DNA of 64,000 nt, from the NCBI RefSeq assembly GCF_024679095.1, contig NW_026111825.1:186001-250000 (forward strand), written 5' to 3'. The stretch's first letter is position 1. Every line of letters begins with the position of its first letter. Of the stretch, positions 40,196 to 56,348 are shown one piece after another. The stretch comes from Eriocheir sinensis (lineage: Eukaryota; Arthropoda; Malacostraca; Decapoda; Varunidae). The translations under genes and the position numbers were made by a program. The notes beneath the pieces are model-generated. The model did no database searches and was not told the DNA's origin. It saw only the letters and a list, made by a program, of their open reading frames with translations.

Positions 40196-41577
40196 CAAGC
40201 AGAACTTCCTCTCGCGGCAGAGGAGAAGAAGGTTATTGAAAAGATTATCCCCTCGGTGACAGAAGGGAAAGTCCCGATAGTCCCTCAACAGGAGGTTGTT
40301 GAAAAAGTTGCCCCTTCGACGACAGAAGAAAAACTTCCTGTTGTGACACAAGAAAGGGTTATTGAGCAGAATGTCCCACAAGAAAGGGTTATTGAACAGT
40401 CTGTCCCACAAGAAAGGGTTATTGAACAGTCTGTCCCACAAGAAAGGGCTATTGAACAGGCTGCCCCTACGGCGACAGAAGAAAAGTTCCTGTTGTGACA
40501 CAAGAACGGGTTATTGAACAGAATGTCCCACAAGAAAGTGTTATTGAACAGAATGTCCCACAAGAAAGTGTTATTGAACAGAATGTCCCACAAGAAAGGG
40601 TTATTGAACAGAATGCCCCACAAGAAAGGGTTATTGAACAGAATGCCCCACAAGAAAGGGTTATTGAACAGAATGTCCCACAAGAAAGGGTTATTGAACA
40701 GAATGCCCCACAAGAAAGGGTTATTGAGCAGAATGCCCCACAAGAAAGGGTTATTGAACAGAATGCCCCACAAGAAAGGGTTATTGAACAGAATGCCCCA
40801 CAAGAAAGGGTTATTGAACAGAATGCCCCACAAGAAAGGGTTATTGAACAGAATGCCCCACAAGAAAGGGTTATTGAAAGGGTTGCCCCACAAGAAAGGG
40901 TTATTGAACAGAATGCCCCACAAGAAAGGGTTATTGAAATGTTTGCCCCACAAGAAAGGGTTATTGAACAGAATGCCCCACAAGAGAGGGTTACTGAACA
41001 GAATGTTTCACAAGAAAGGGTTATTGAAAGGGCTGCCCCACAAGAAAGGGCTGCCCCACAAGAAAGGGCTATTGAACAGGCTGCCCCTACGGCGACAGAA
41101 GGAAAAGTTCCTGTTGTGATAAAAAAGAAGGTTACTGAACAGGCTGCCCCTTCGGTTACAGAAGAGATTGTCACTGTTTCTAAAGAGAAAGAAGAAGTCC
41201 CTGTTGTAACAGAGGAAAAGGTTCCCGCTGTGAGAAATGAGACAGTTATTGAAAAGATTACTCCTTCCGTAACAGAAGAAAAAGTTGTCAATCAACGGAA
41301 GGTTGTTTCTTACGAAGATGCTACAGAAAATCAGGAAAATCAAGTTACTGGAGAAGAAGAAACGGACAAAACTGAATTGAGGTTTATCATCACCATACAA
41401 GAGAGAATAGTCCGTGAACAGACAGTCTCGATCATACCCGTGATGGACAAGGACGCCAACACAAGAAGGAATGGAAAAGTGGCGAAGAAACAACTGAAAA
41501 GAATAATGAAGAAGGTGGCCCGCGCCGCACGGGAAGAATTAAGCAAGGAACACAAGACAGCGGGGGAGGGACAGTAG
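40196..41577 (+). CDS. Decapeptide-repeat protein exon (PQERVIEQNA repeats)
   Basis: A likely acceptor (CCCCCATCACTCTGGCACTCACAG, with AG at 40194-40195) precedes QAELPLAAEEKKVIEKIIPS. The frame then holds degenerate repeats (TEEKLPVVTQERVIEQNVPQ) and, after one missing base near 40485, about 20 perfect 30-bp units encoding PQERVIEQNA, followed by a non-repeat tail rich in E, V and K (IIPVMDKDANTRRNGKVAKK near residue 320) to TAG at 41575-41577. Variation among units is mostly at two positions (NV/NA, ER/ES), and the frame never breaks inside the array, unlike neighbouring relics. The product would be a highly charged, extended or coiled protein of about 460 residues. No family or function recognised. 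An adjacent frame stays open past the stop (REQAATPPNRQPPPPKCPST), so the true C-terminus may differ by a frameshift. It starts just after the env-like relic, but I see no link. Confidence 0.55.
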
Positions 41578-43424
<1,847 letters not shown>

Positions 43425-43640
43425 GGGTGCATGGGATACCTGTCTGGCTCGAGGGCCTCCTGATTTATGTAGGTCTTCAGTACGTCAGGGGAGCATCGTG
43501 TTGTGATTGGTGCTCGGGTCTGTATACTTTGGGAAGCCGGCACGTGACTGGCTTAGAGGGTTGTTTATCAGTCAATCGGAGAATATGATTGGCTGGAAAC
43601 CTGTTGACGGCCATAGCAGGCTTAAGATGGTAATAGTGTC
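43425..43640. promoter_or_regulatory. Candidate regulatory island with repeated inverted CCAAT boxes and E-boxes
   Basis: ATTGG occurs three times in similar contexts (near 43422, 43507 and 43589), and CACGTG E-boxes occur near 43542 and 43641. The island is less AT-rich than its surroundings. No adjacent gene was found on either strand, so the function is speculative. Confidence 0.25.
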
Positions 43641-43687
43641 CACGTGTGTGTCTGTGTGTGTGTGTGTGTGTTTGTGTGTTTGTCTGT

Positions 43688-43749
<62 letters not shown>
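43641..43749. repeat. (GT)n microsatellite
   Basis: GT repeat with scattered GTTT interruptions in its first half. Confidence 0.97.
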
Positions 43750-43750
<1 letters not shown>

Positions 43751-43989
43751 GTTCAGCTTTACGATTCTTGCTGTTTATTGCGTGTGTGTTTTTGTTTGTT
43801 TGTTTCAGATTAAGGTTTGAGAATTAAAATTTGAGATTCAGATATGTTTTCTGGTGTTAACGAAAAACCTGTCAGACATTCGTTATGACTTTATCATTGT
43901 GTTATTATATTGTTAGAAGATTCAAAGGTCAAAGATAGAAGTTAAGTTGTACGCACTTTTTTTATTATATATGAAAAGAAAACGTTGTA

Positions 43990-43991
<2 letters not shown>

Positions 43992-44039
<48 letters not shown>

Positions 44040-44085
44040 TCACATATACATGACCTCACATACACCCACACACCCACACACACAG
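43992..44085. repeat. (CA)n microsatellite
   Basis: CA repeat to 44038, then degenerate CA-rich sequence to about 44085. Confidence 0.95.
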
Positions 44086-44221
44086 AAACATAAAGCGTGT
44101 CAGAATAATAACTATGAATCCTTGTTTTATTATATATGTATTTTTTGAACTGTTAAATGTCACGTCAGCTGGGAAAACATCCGCTTAGCATTATGATATA
44201 TTAGTTAGTCTCTTGTTTTTC

Positions 44222-44544
<323 letters not shown>

Positions 44545-44548
<4 letters not shown>

Positions 44549-45395
44549 CATGTTCTCCTTGCATAATGGTAAATAGACTCCTGTAATCCTGTTTGCGTCT
44601 TGGGTTGATGTCTCGTCAACTGTATGAGTACCTGCTCAGCTCTGTTAACGCCTGGGCAGTACTCGCAGCTTCTAGGAAGGTAATGGTTGTTGTAGTTGTG
44701 GTCGTGCCGGTGGAGGTGGTGGTGGTGTTGGTTGAGATTAGGTTTCATTTATAAAGTTGTCGTTCTTCAAGTATTATCTTGTAATGGATGCTATTGTTTT
44801 GACGGTATTTATAGTGAGCACATCAGAAGTCAGAAGTAAATCGTAATGATACAAGATCATGGAGTTTGATATTATATTCGAGAGACATTACTGCTTCTGT
44901 TGCTTCCATAGCTTTAAACCTTACACGTTACATATATATTTCTTTCCTCATAGTATTTGTAATCTATTTTATTAATAACAAGACTGGGACATGGAAAAAT
45001 GTATATGTAATTGCTTATGCTTTCATCTTCTAACTGATTTATATGAAAATATTTTTTTCTCTATATGATTGACTCGTTTTTCTACATTTCTTGTTTTTTA
45101 CACCGTATTATTTTTTTCCAGCGATCTATGCAAGTATGGCTCTAAACTACATTCATTGAGTCAAACAGTTTATTTATACTGGATATTATATACCTACTTG
45201 CTTTGTCATCCCCATATTTTCTTGAAACACTACTCCCAAGAGTTTTGTCATCAGATATATAGATTATTAATGAAATGTGACTGTCTCGATCCGTAGAGTT
45301 GTATTAAATATGAAAATCATTTGTAATCATTCCACGCACTTGGGAATAGGGAGGAAAATGAAAGTGATAGATGTGTAGATAGTTGTATTTAAAGA
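44545..45395. other. Non-coding AT-rich sequence
   Basis: No gene, RNA or repeat was recognised. Confidence 0.4.
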
Positions 45396-45495
45396 AAGAT
45401 AGGTCGGTAGATAGATAGATGGATAATAGATAGATAGATAGATAAACAGACATACACAGACAGACAGACACAGACAGAGAGACAGACAGAGCATT
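45396..45495. repeat. (GATA)n then (CAGA)n microsatellite
   Basis: Imperfect GATA repeats pass into CAGA/CACAGA repeats. Confidence 0.9.
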
Positions 45496-45819
45496 GAAGA
45501 TAAAAGAATCTGGAAAATAATGGTGAACGATGAGAGGTGAACGAAGTTAGGAAGGAAGGAAGGAAGAGTGAGGAGACGCATCATAAGGGGGGAAGATGGG
45601 ATGACAGAGGGGAAGGAAGAAGGGAAGTGGACGTCGGCAAATAGAACAGTGATGCAGGACGGGCGGCGGCGCAGTAGAATAGAATCGAGTCGGATATAAA
45701 ACCAAGAAATGAAGATGGAAAAATTAAAGCAGCCGACCACCACATGCCAGAGCTGAGAGAAGGACGGCAAGCAATTTTATTTCTACACATCATTTTTTTT
45801 CCATTTTGTTTCATCCTTC

Positions 45820-48540
45820 CTCCTCCGTTTCGTCATTTTTTATATACATTTTCCTTTAACCTTTTCTTCTTTTTCCTTTATTTTTTTCTTCTTTATATAA
45901 TTATTTCTACATGATATTTTTTCTTTCCCTTTTGTTTCAACTTTCCTCTTCAGTATCGCCTTTTTTTATAGATTTTTTTCTTTTTCTTTTTTCTTTTCTA
46001 CTTTTCTCCACACGATTTTGTTTTTCTCTTCCCCTTCAGTAGCGTTCTTTTTATATATAATATTTCTGTTTCTCCTGTTATTCCATTTTTATTTTATTTT
46101 TTTCTCTCTTTATATCCTTATTTCTACGCATCTTTTTATATCTTCCCTTTTGTTATTTATTTTATATGCGTGTTATCCAGATCCAGACTCCCCTCCAGCC
46201 TCGCCCTTGTTATAAACTTTCTCTTTTCTTTTTCCTTTCCTTTTTTCTTTTTTATATACCTTATTTCTACGCATCTTTTTATATCTTCCCTTTCGTTATT
46301 CTTTATATGCGTGTTATCCAGATCCAGACTCCCCTCCAGCCTCGCCCTTATTTTAAACATTCTCTTTTCCTTTTCCTTTCCTTTTTTTCTTTTTTATACA
46401 CCTATTTCAACACGACTTTTTTCTCTGTCCCTTTTGTTTCACCTTTTCTGTTCAGACATGTTCTTTTCATACATACTTTCCTTTCAACAGCTCATTATTT
46501 TTCCAGCCCTTCATTTTCAGCAGTTCAGCTTACACGCGCTTCTTAGCCCTCACAAAGGCTTCTAATATCTTGCCTTAGCCGGGAGAGTACTGAACGAGGC
46601 ATATTATTAATTACTTTTATGCCTGAATAGATGTTAATTATATTCTCGGGATGAGGGAACAGAATGGTGTCGTCGACGGTGATGGTGGTGGTGGTGGTTG
46701 TGGTGATGGTGGTGCTGGATGTAGTGTGCTTTTGGCAGTGTCGTGTTTACTAGGTTGCGTGTTGATGATGGTGGAGGGGAAACTGGAGGTGGATGGGAGG
46801 GAGTGGAAGGGAAAGTGGTGGTGGTGGAGGAGGAGTTTGGTGGAGAAAGTGATGGCTCAATTCGCGCGGTTGAGTGAAGTAGAAGTGTTTTGTGGGGTTA
46901 AGAAACGAATGGCCTTGTCGGGTGATGGAGTGAGAGAGGGGAGTGAGAAGCGGAAGAGGAGGAGGAGGAGGGGGAGAAAGAGGAGGAAGCGAAGACGATG
47001 AAGAGGAGAAGGAGGAGACTGTAAAAAGCCTTGTGTGGTATGTGTGGAAGAAAAAATAGTTGGGCTTTGGTGCGTGGTAGAGTTGTTGTTGTTGATGAAG
47101 GCGGTGGAGGTGGTGCTCCTTGTGGCGAAGGTAGTGGGTAAGTTATGTGGTGGGGAAATTAATGGTCGGGATACGAGGTTGAGAAAGGAATAATTTACTT
47201 GACTGATGGAGGAAAGACTGATTTTTCTTCGTGCTGGAGGAGAAAATAAGGATTACATTGTGTGACTGAGGGAGAACTAATGCATTTATTTGGGGGAGAG
47301 ACGAATGGTGGCCTTTCTCTGCCCAAGGAAATGATAGTGGTGAAGAAACGTAATGTGTGTACTTGGCAGCAGGAGAAGATTTATAAGCAACTGCGGAGCG
47401 AAGGAGGCACAGGGTGAGAGAGGGCCAAACGATAGGGGGAATAATGATTGTAAATAGATTATTGTACAGGGTAGAGAGGGAAGATGGGGTAAGGAGGAAG
47501 CGTAGACTGTGTAGAAGGGAGGTGAAGGGATAAATCGGGTTAGGAGAGGAAAGGGGAGAGGGGGATAGGTATGAGAATGGACAAGAAGAAGAAGTGAGAA
47601 GAAATGTGCAAGAAAAAGATAGGAGAAGAAGAGAAAGAAGGAAAGATAAATGGAAGAGAAAACGGGGTTGAATAGATACGTGGAGATAAGACGACAAGAA
47701 ATAGAAGTAGTAGTTTCAAAGTAGGAATAGACAGAAAGGATTGGAAAAGATGTGAGAGAGAGAAGAGGGAAGGGACATCAGGAGGAAAAATAGCAATACA
47801 ACAGGAAGACGACAGCAGCGAGTTCGAGGCTGGATAACCATTCTCCCCAAACTACAATTATTCGATCACGCCTCTCGATTTAAAGGGAAGTCTCACAGCG
47901 ATCATTGCGTCGTGAGTGAGTTGTCAGGTGAGGCGAGGAGAGACGGCCAGTTGTGAGGACTTTCCCTTTCGTTTGCCCTCCTATCAAGACCCCATCTACA
48001 TCACCCAAGTTTCTTTTTTTCTGTCATTCTCTTCTCTCTCGTTTTCTCTCTTCCTTTCCTGTTTCCTTTCTGACTTTCTTCTTCATGAATTAACGTCCCC
48101 ATCTTCATCACCCAATTTTCCTTTCTTTCTCTCTCTCTCTTCCACTACCTTTCCAAGTTTCTTTTCTCCCTCTCTTCCTCCTCCCTCTCTCTCCTTGTCT
48201 TCTCTTCCTTTCCTGTACCCTTTTTGGCTTTCTTCCTCTCGAATTATCCCTTCCATCTTCATCTCCCAAGTTTCTTTTTTGTCTATCTCTCTCTTTCTTC
48301 CCCCCCTCTCTCTCTCTCTCTCTCTTCAACTTCATTTCCAAGTGCCTTTTCTCCCCCTCTTTCTCCTCCCTGTCTCTCCTTCTCTCCCTCTTCCTTTCCT
48401 ATTTCCTTTCTGACCTCCATCTTTCACCTTCATCACCCAAGTTTCTTTTCACTTAATCTCTCTCTCTCTTGCACTTCCTTTCCTATTTCCTTTCTGGCTT
48501 TCTTGCTCATGAATTACCGCCTCCATCTGCCCCGCCAGCG
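45820..48540. other. Alternating polypyrimidine and polypurine blocks
   Basis: The plus strand is strongly T/C-rich at about 45820-46560, G/A-rich at about 46640-47830, and C/T-rich at about 47950-48530. Long open frames here are low-complexity artefacts. No gene was recognised. Confidence 0.7.
46121..46406. repeat. 143-bp tandem duplication
   Basis: TTTCTACGCATCTTTTTATA through GTTATCCAGATCCAGACTCC and a TTCTTTTTCC tail occurs at 46121 and again at 46264. Confidence 0.9.
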
Positions 48541-48668
48541 TCATTATCCCCTCATCATCATAGCTGACGAGGAATAACTTGACTCTCGCGCTGGAACTTT
48601 AGGCGTTTCGGGAGCGGCGTGTTGCCTCCTGAAGCCTTTTATCACACCTAGATTTATCAGGTGATCAC

Positions 48669-49981
<1,313 letters not shown>

Positions 49982-50040
<59 letters not shown>
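49982..50040. repeat. (CA)n microsatellite
   Basis: About 58 bases of CA repeat. Confidence 0.98.
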
Positions 50041-50041
<1 letters not shown>

Positions 50042-51170
50042 ACATCATCCCTTCCCCTCCCTCCCCCCCCCCCACCCCCCTCTTATCCAACACACGCCTT
50101 ACCCAACACAGGTCCAGACGCTTCGCCCATCACGGGAAACGCCGCGCCACAGTCCGCTACAAATTTTCTCTCCGAACTTTCTTCCACGTCCGGTAATAAA
50201 TCATACGCAAGGCTTTCACTAAGTTTCCAGAAGTTGTTTTCCTACTGCGACAGATGAACGGCTTATCTTCTTATCTTCTTATTTCTCCCCCCTCCCTTCT
50301 CTCTTTTTATTTTCCCTCTGACCACGAATGGGAAGGCTGGCAGGGTAGGCCCAGGGCAGGGGAGGGATAGGCAGGGCGAGACGAGGCTGGATTTGAGTTT
50401 ATCTTCATTCATCTTCGTCTTGTTTTAGGTCGTCACTTTTAATCACCTCGATCACGCAGCGTCTTCATTCAGTTGACTAGATAAAGGACGCCCAGCTTTT
50501 AGAAAGGAAAATAATAATAAGATAGCAGACCCCCAAAAGAAATATGGATCCTTCATTGCCAGAAAGTAGTGGTTGGCATCTTAATTCAGCTGGGTATATA
50601 GATAAAGAGAACCGTAGAAAAATATTGCAATACCAAACAAAAGAGGAAATAAGAAATCTTCTGCTAGAGGAAGCGAGCTGCAAAGAACAAACAAACATTA
50701 AACGTAATTGGTATAGGCAAAGGGGGTAGAAGCAATAGTTGAAATTCACTGTGAAGGGAGTTGTGGTCAGATTAAGCGTATAATCCCACACTTCAAAAAG
50801 CAAACAAAGAAAGCAATCACGAAATAAGGGGAGTAAATGGAGAAAGTTTAATTGTCGAAGGGCAGTAATGGAAATAATGAAGTTTTGGTTGAAGGAAGCA
50901 CCACCCTACATTATAATTCGCACAGCAAACAAAAGGATAAATTAATCGAAGCTCTTTATACTGTCGAATTGAAATTACCACCATGAAGCTAGAGTTGACG
51001 TAAGCAGGAACACAACCCTTCTCGTTTCTCTTCACCTAACACCCCTTTCCCCCCCCAACACACACACCTGTCTCGTCCGGCCAACGCTAATGAGTTTCGA
51101 GTACCTGTGTGTCGGGGCGTGGAACTGGTGAGTGGCTGCGAGGCGTCACTTAGGTTTCACAACGACGGCG
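50041..51170. other. Non-coding sequence
   Basis: A 61-codon frame at 50544-50729 (MDPSLPESSGWHLNSAGYID) could be a retroelement scrap, but no family was recognised. Nothing else was seen. Confidence 0.3.
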
Positions 51171-51372
51171 TGACGGCACAGGGGACGGACGGCTGTCAGG
51201 AGGGGGAGTGAAGGGAAGGCAAGCGAGGCGGGTAAGGACGCAGTGGGGAAACATGATGGGCTGTGGGGATGGGACATGGTTGATGGGGTAGACTGAAGGG
51301 GAAATGGTGGGCAATAAGAAAGACATGTATTAGAGATGAAGAGGTGAAGGAGTAAACAAAAGGCAATGATAC

Positions 51373-51657
51373 GTAAATAGAAGGGGATGGAAGGAAGAAT
51401 AAGTTTGGCGTCAGGAAGAAGTAAATAAGAAAAGTTAGAAAATTTTTTTATAAAAGAAAGTAAAGATGAAAATCTGGGCAAGGAAAGGTCGAAAAAACTA
51501 GCAAAAAGACAAACGTAAATAGAAGGGGATGGAAGGAAGAATAAGTTTGATGTCAGGAAGAAGTAAATAAGAAAAGTTAGAAAAAAATAATTAATAAGAG
51601 ATAGTAAAAATGAAAATCTGGGCAAGGAAAGGTAGAAAAACTAGCAAAAAGAAACAA
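51373..51657. repeat. 142-bp tandem duplication
   Basis: GTAAATAGAAGGGGATGGAA through GTCAGGAAGAAGTAAATAAG and on to GGGCAAGGAAAGGT occurs at 51373 and 51515. Confidence 0.9.
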
Positions 51658-52855
51658 AAAACGAAAATATAAAAGTAGATTCGAAAAGAAGAGGAAAACA
51701 AAGAAGAGCAGAAAGGACAAATAGAAGAAAGCAAAGGCGTATAAAAACAAAAAAAAAGAGAGGAAAATATATAGCATAAAGATAAGACGTAAAATAATAG
51801 GAGACAAGTGAGAGGCAGGGAGGCGCAGGTGAAGGGTATAGGGGAACAGAGGAGAGGGAAAGTACCTGGCTGCCTCTCTCCTCATAAAACACCTGTACGC
51901 GCCTTGGTTTTCTATTACCCGGATGTTCTTGTTTCCCCGCCTCCTCTTATCACCCAGCACGTCCCTTGAGAGTCCTTCCTTCCTTCCTTCTCTCACTACC
52001 TGCGCACTTGTCATTTTCCCTGTTGTTGTTTTTATATCTCTTTTCTTAACCTACTTTGCTGTTTTAGTGTTTTTTTCCTCGTCATAAAGTAAGTCCTCTT
52101 TGTTTCGCTATTTTTTTTCTGGTACTTCTTTCTCTGCCAATTTTCTATGTTGTTTTCCCTCTTTTTCTGCCCCTTCGCGTTCGTGTCCTTTTCTCTGGTG
52201 CTGTTTTTCATTCTCTTTTCTTATCCTTCTTTGCTGTTTTCGTGTTTATTTTTCTTCTTCATTAATTTTATTTTGTTTTTCTCGCTATTACTTTTTCCCT
52301 TGGTCTGTTTTATGTTGCTATTCTATGTTGTTTTTCCTGCTTTCTTGCACTTTTGCGGTCGTGTTCCTCCTTTCTCTCCACCAAAATACCTCTTTCTTCC
52401 ACTGTATCATCTCCTTCATCAATCTGTTTCCCTTCTCTTTCGCTTCCCTTTTCCTCCTCACTCCTTTCGTCTTCCTCTTCTTCCCTCTTTTTTTTTCCTT
52501 CTCCTTTTTCTTCCACACAGTTGTTCGTCTACTCAGCTTTCCCTCTCCTTCTTCGTCCTTGGGTGTAACGGCCCCACCTTTTCCAGTCTACAGCTTTTCT
52601 TCACTATCCTTCTTTCCATTTCCAGTAACCTCACTAATTATCCCCCTTCCTTTTCATCGTTTTTTCTTGTTTGTTCCTACTTGAAGCTTCTTTATATCCC
52701 TTTTCTAGCTATTTTATTTTTCCCTTTTGCTTTCCGAATGTCGTATATGTTCTTGCACCGTTCCCCTTTCAGATTTAATTTTAGTTTCTTTATCAATATT
52801 GGCATTGCTTCCTTTCCTCGTCTTTTTCTTCACTCTCCTTCTATTTTTCCTCCTT

Positions 52856-53191
52856 ATTCTTCGTTCATGCAGTTAGATTTCGTTCCTTTCTCTTCCTTTT
52901 CATTCCTTTACGTTCCCTTCGCTTCTCTTCATTTCCCTACCCGTCACATCCCATTGCGTCCCGTTACTTCCCATCCCATTCTGTTCTATCTCTCCCAAAC
53001 ACTTCGCTTAACCCTCCATCCTTGTTCTTCTTTCATGCAGTTAGATTTAGTCCCTTTCTCTTCCTTTTCATTCCTTTACGTTCCCTTCGCTTCTCTTCAT
53101 TTCCCTACCCGTCACATCCCATTGCGTCCCGTCACTTCCCATCCCATTCTGTTCTATCTCTCCCAATCACTTCGCTTAACCCTCCATCCTT
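52856..53191. repeat. 168-bp tandem duplication
   Basis: TCATGCAGTTAGATTT through ACGTTCCCTTCGCTTCTC and CCCGTCACATCCCATTGCG to CACTTCGCTTAACCCTCC occurs twice, at a 168-base offset, with very few differences. Confidence 0.92.
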
Positions 53192-54970
53192 CAGGCTCTC
53201 CCTCCTGAACCCGAGATCTTTACATTCTGCATCTTAATCCAATTACTCTTCGTGTCCCTTTTCCGGAGACCCTTGTTATTCCTTTTCCCTTGCCCGCGCT
53301 ATCTTCAGCATCTCACATCTTTTTCGTTTTAGGATTTGCTACTAGGAATTTTTTTTTTTACCAACTTCGTCTTCTGCTGCTCTGTTCATTCATTTTCCAT
53401 CTTCTTCATTTTCCTCTGTCTTCTATCATTGCCTCTTCCTGTCTTCTTCCGGCCACACCTTCCTTTTCCTCCACTCCCCTTCTTCCTTCTTTTTTTCCTC
53501 TTCTTCCTTCTCCTTCTCCTCCTCCTCCTCCTCCTACTTCAATTCATTCTTCTACTATAAACTTATCCGGTCGTTTCGGTTTTCCCCTCCATTCTTCCTC
53601 CTTATTTACCTCATTCCTCAATCTGTTTCCCTTCTCTCTCGCTTCCCTTTTCCTCCTCAATCCTTTCGTCTTTCTCTTCTTTCCCTTCTCTCCTCCTCCT
53701 CCTCCTCCTCTTTCTTCTACAGAGTTGCTCGTCTGTTTCACTTCCCCTCTCCTTCTCCTTCCTACTTATTGGTTTCATGCATCTGTTTCCCTCCTCCTTC
53801 TCTTCCTCCTCTTCTTCTTTCTCCTTCTCTTAGTACCTTCCTCCATCTCTTCCTCCTTTTACCACTTATCACTGTCTTTCTTTCTGTCTGTCTGTCTGTC
53901 TGCGTTTGTGTGTGTCTGCCTCTGTCTCTCTCTCTCCGCTATCTCTCCTCTCTCTCCACCCTCTCTCTCACCCCCTCTCTCCCTCCCACTAATACCTCCT
54001 TCCATTCCCATCATATCCCATTCATTCCTGCTCCTATTATCCCATTCCCGCTCCTTTTCTTTAACCTTCACCGTCTCCCCCATTAGCCAGCCTCCGCCCA
54101 AGAGCCGTTCACCGAAGTTTATGGCGAAAATGGAATAAGTAGATGGTTTAATAAGGGTCTTGCGTGTCCTATGATCGCTTCCAACGACTCCTCTGATGGA
54201 AGCTAAAGGGAGCGAGGTGAAGGGAATGCCAGGGAAGGGAAGAGAAAGGAAGGGGAGGGAAGGGAAGGGAAGGGTTGGGTTAAGTGTATGGGTTAAGGAG
54301 GGAAGTGTGCTACTCCTGCAAGGAATGATTGGTTGAGGAAGAGTTTCGGATGTGATGAGGAAGAAAGGTTAGGAGGCTGAGAAGAGAAAATGGAGGGTTC
54401 ATATTGAAGGTTAAGAGAAAGGAAGCGAAGAGAAGAGAGAGTTAAAGGATAGCTGGTTGAGGAAGAGTTCGTACGTGATAAGAGAGAGAAAATTAAGGAT
54501 AAGGGGAAGGGAGAAATGAGGTTAGATATAAGATTAAGAGAAAAAAGGGGAAGAGAGAGAAGGGATAATTGAAGGGATATGAAGGAAGACCAATAGGATA
54601 AAAAGGGAGGATTATGAAAACTGTAGAAAAGAAAGATGGAAAGGAAACTGAGGGAACATAGAGATATAATAAAGGGAAGTAAGAAAAGAGGAATAGCAAA
54701 ATTGGATAAGGGAAAAAAAAGATGAAAATAAAGACGAAAAATAAAGCAAGTAGGGAAAAAAAAGTGGATAGTTAATGAGAATAAAAAGAGGGAGGGATAA
54801 TAACTGTAACAAAGGAGAAAAGAGGAAGAAGGAGAGAAAGTAAAGTGGGAAGAGGGCGAAAAGGAAGTAATGGGAAGCAAGAAAGAGCAAAATCAATATG
54901 TAAAGGTATTCTTGTGTATGTGTGTATAAGTTTGTAGAGGCGGAGGAGGGGAGGAGGAGGGGAAGGGGTT

Positions 54971-56348
<1,378 letters not shown>

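Larger units (their letters stand above)
51171..54960. other. Alternating polypurine and polypyrimidine blocks
   Basis: The plus strand is G/A-rich at about 51180-51870, T/C-rich at about 51960-54070, and G/A-rich at about 54190-54960. A short mixed island (54085-54190) separates the last two. Frames of up to 353 codons here consist of S, F, L and P or their complements and are not credible genes. Confidence 0.7.

Noticed and set aside
40285..41291. Antisense frames of 232 and 274 codons across the decapeptide repeats
   Set aside because: They are shadows: a 30-bp repeat keeps all frames open. The plus frame has open non-repeat flanks at both ends and a plausible acceptor.
52147..54138. Plus-strand frames of 353 and 282 codons
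   Set aside because: Composition is almost wholly F, S, L and P from a polypyrimidine block. They overlap other open frames, and one spans a 168-bp tandem duplication.
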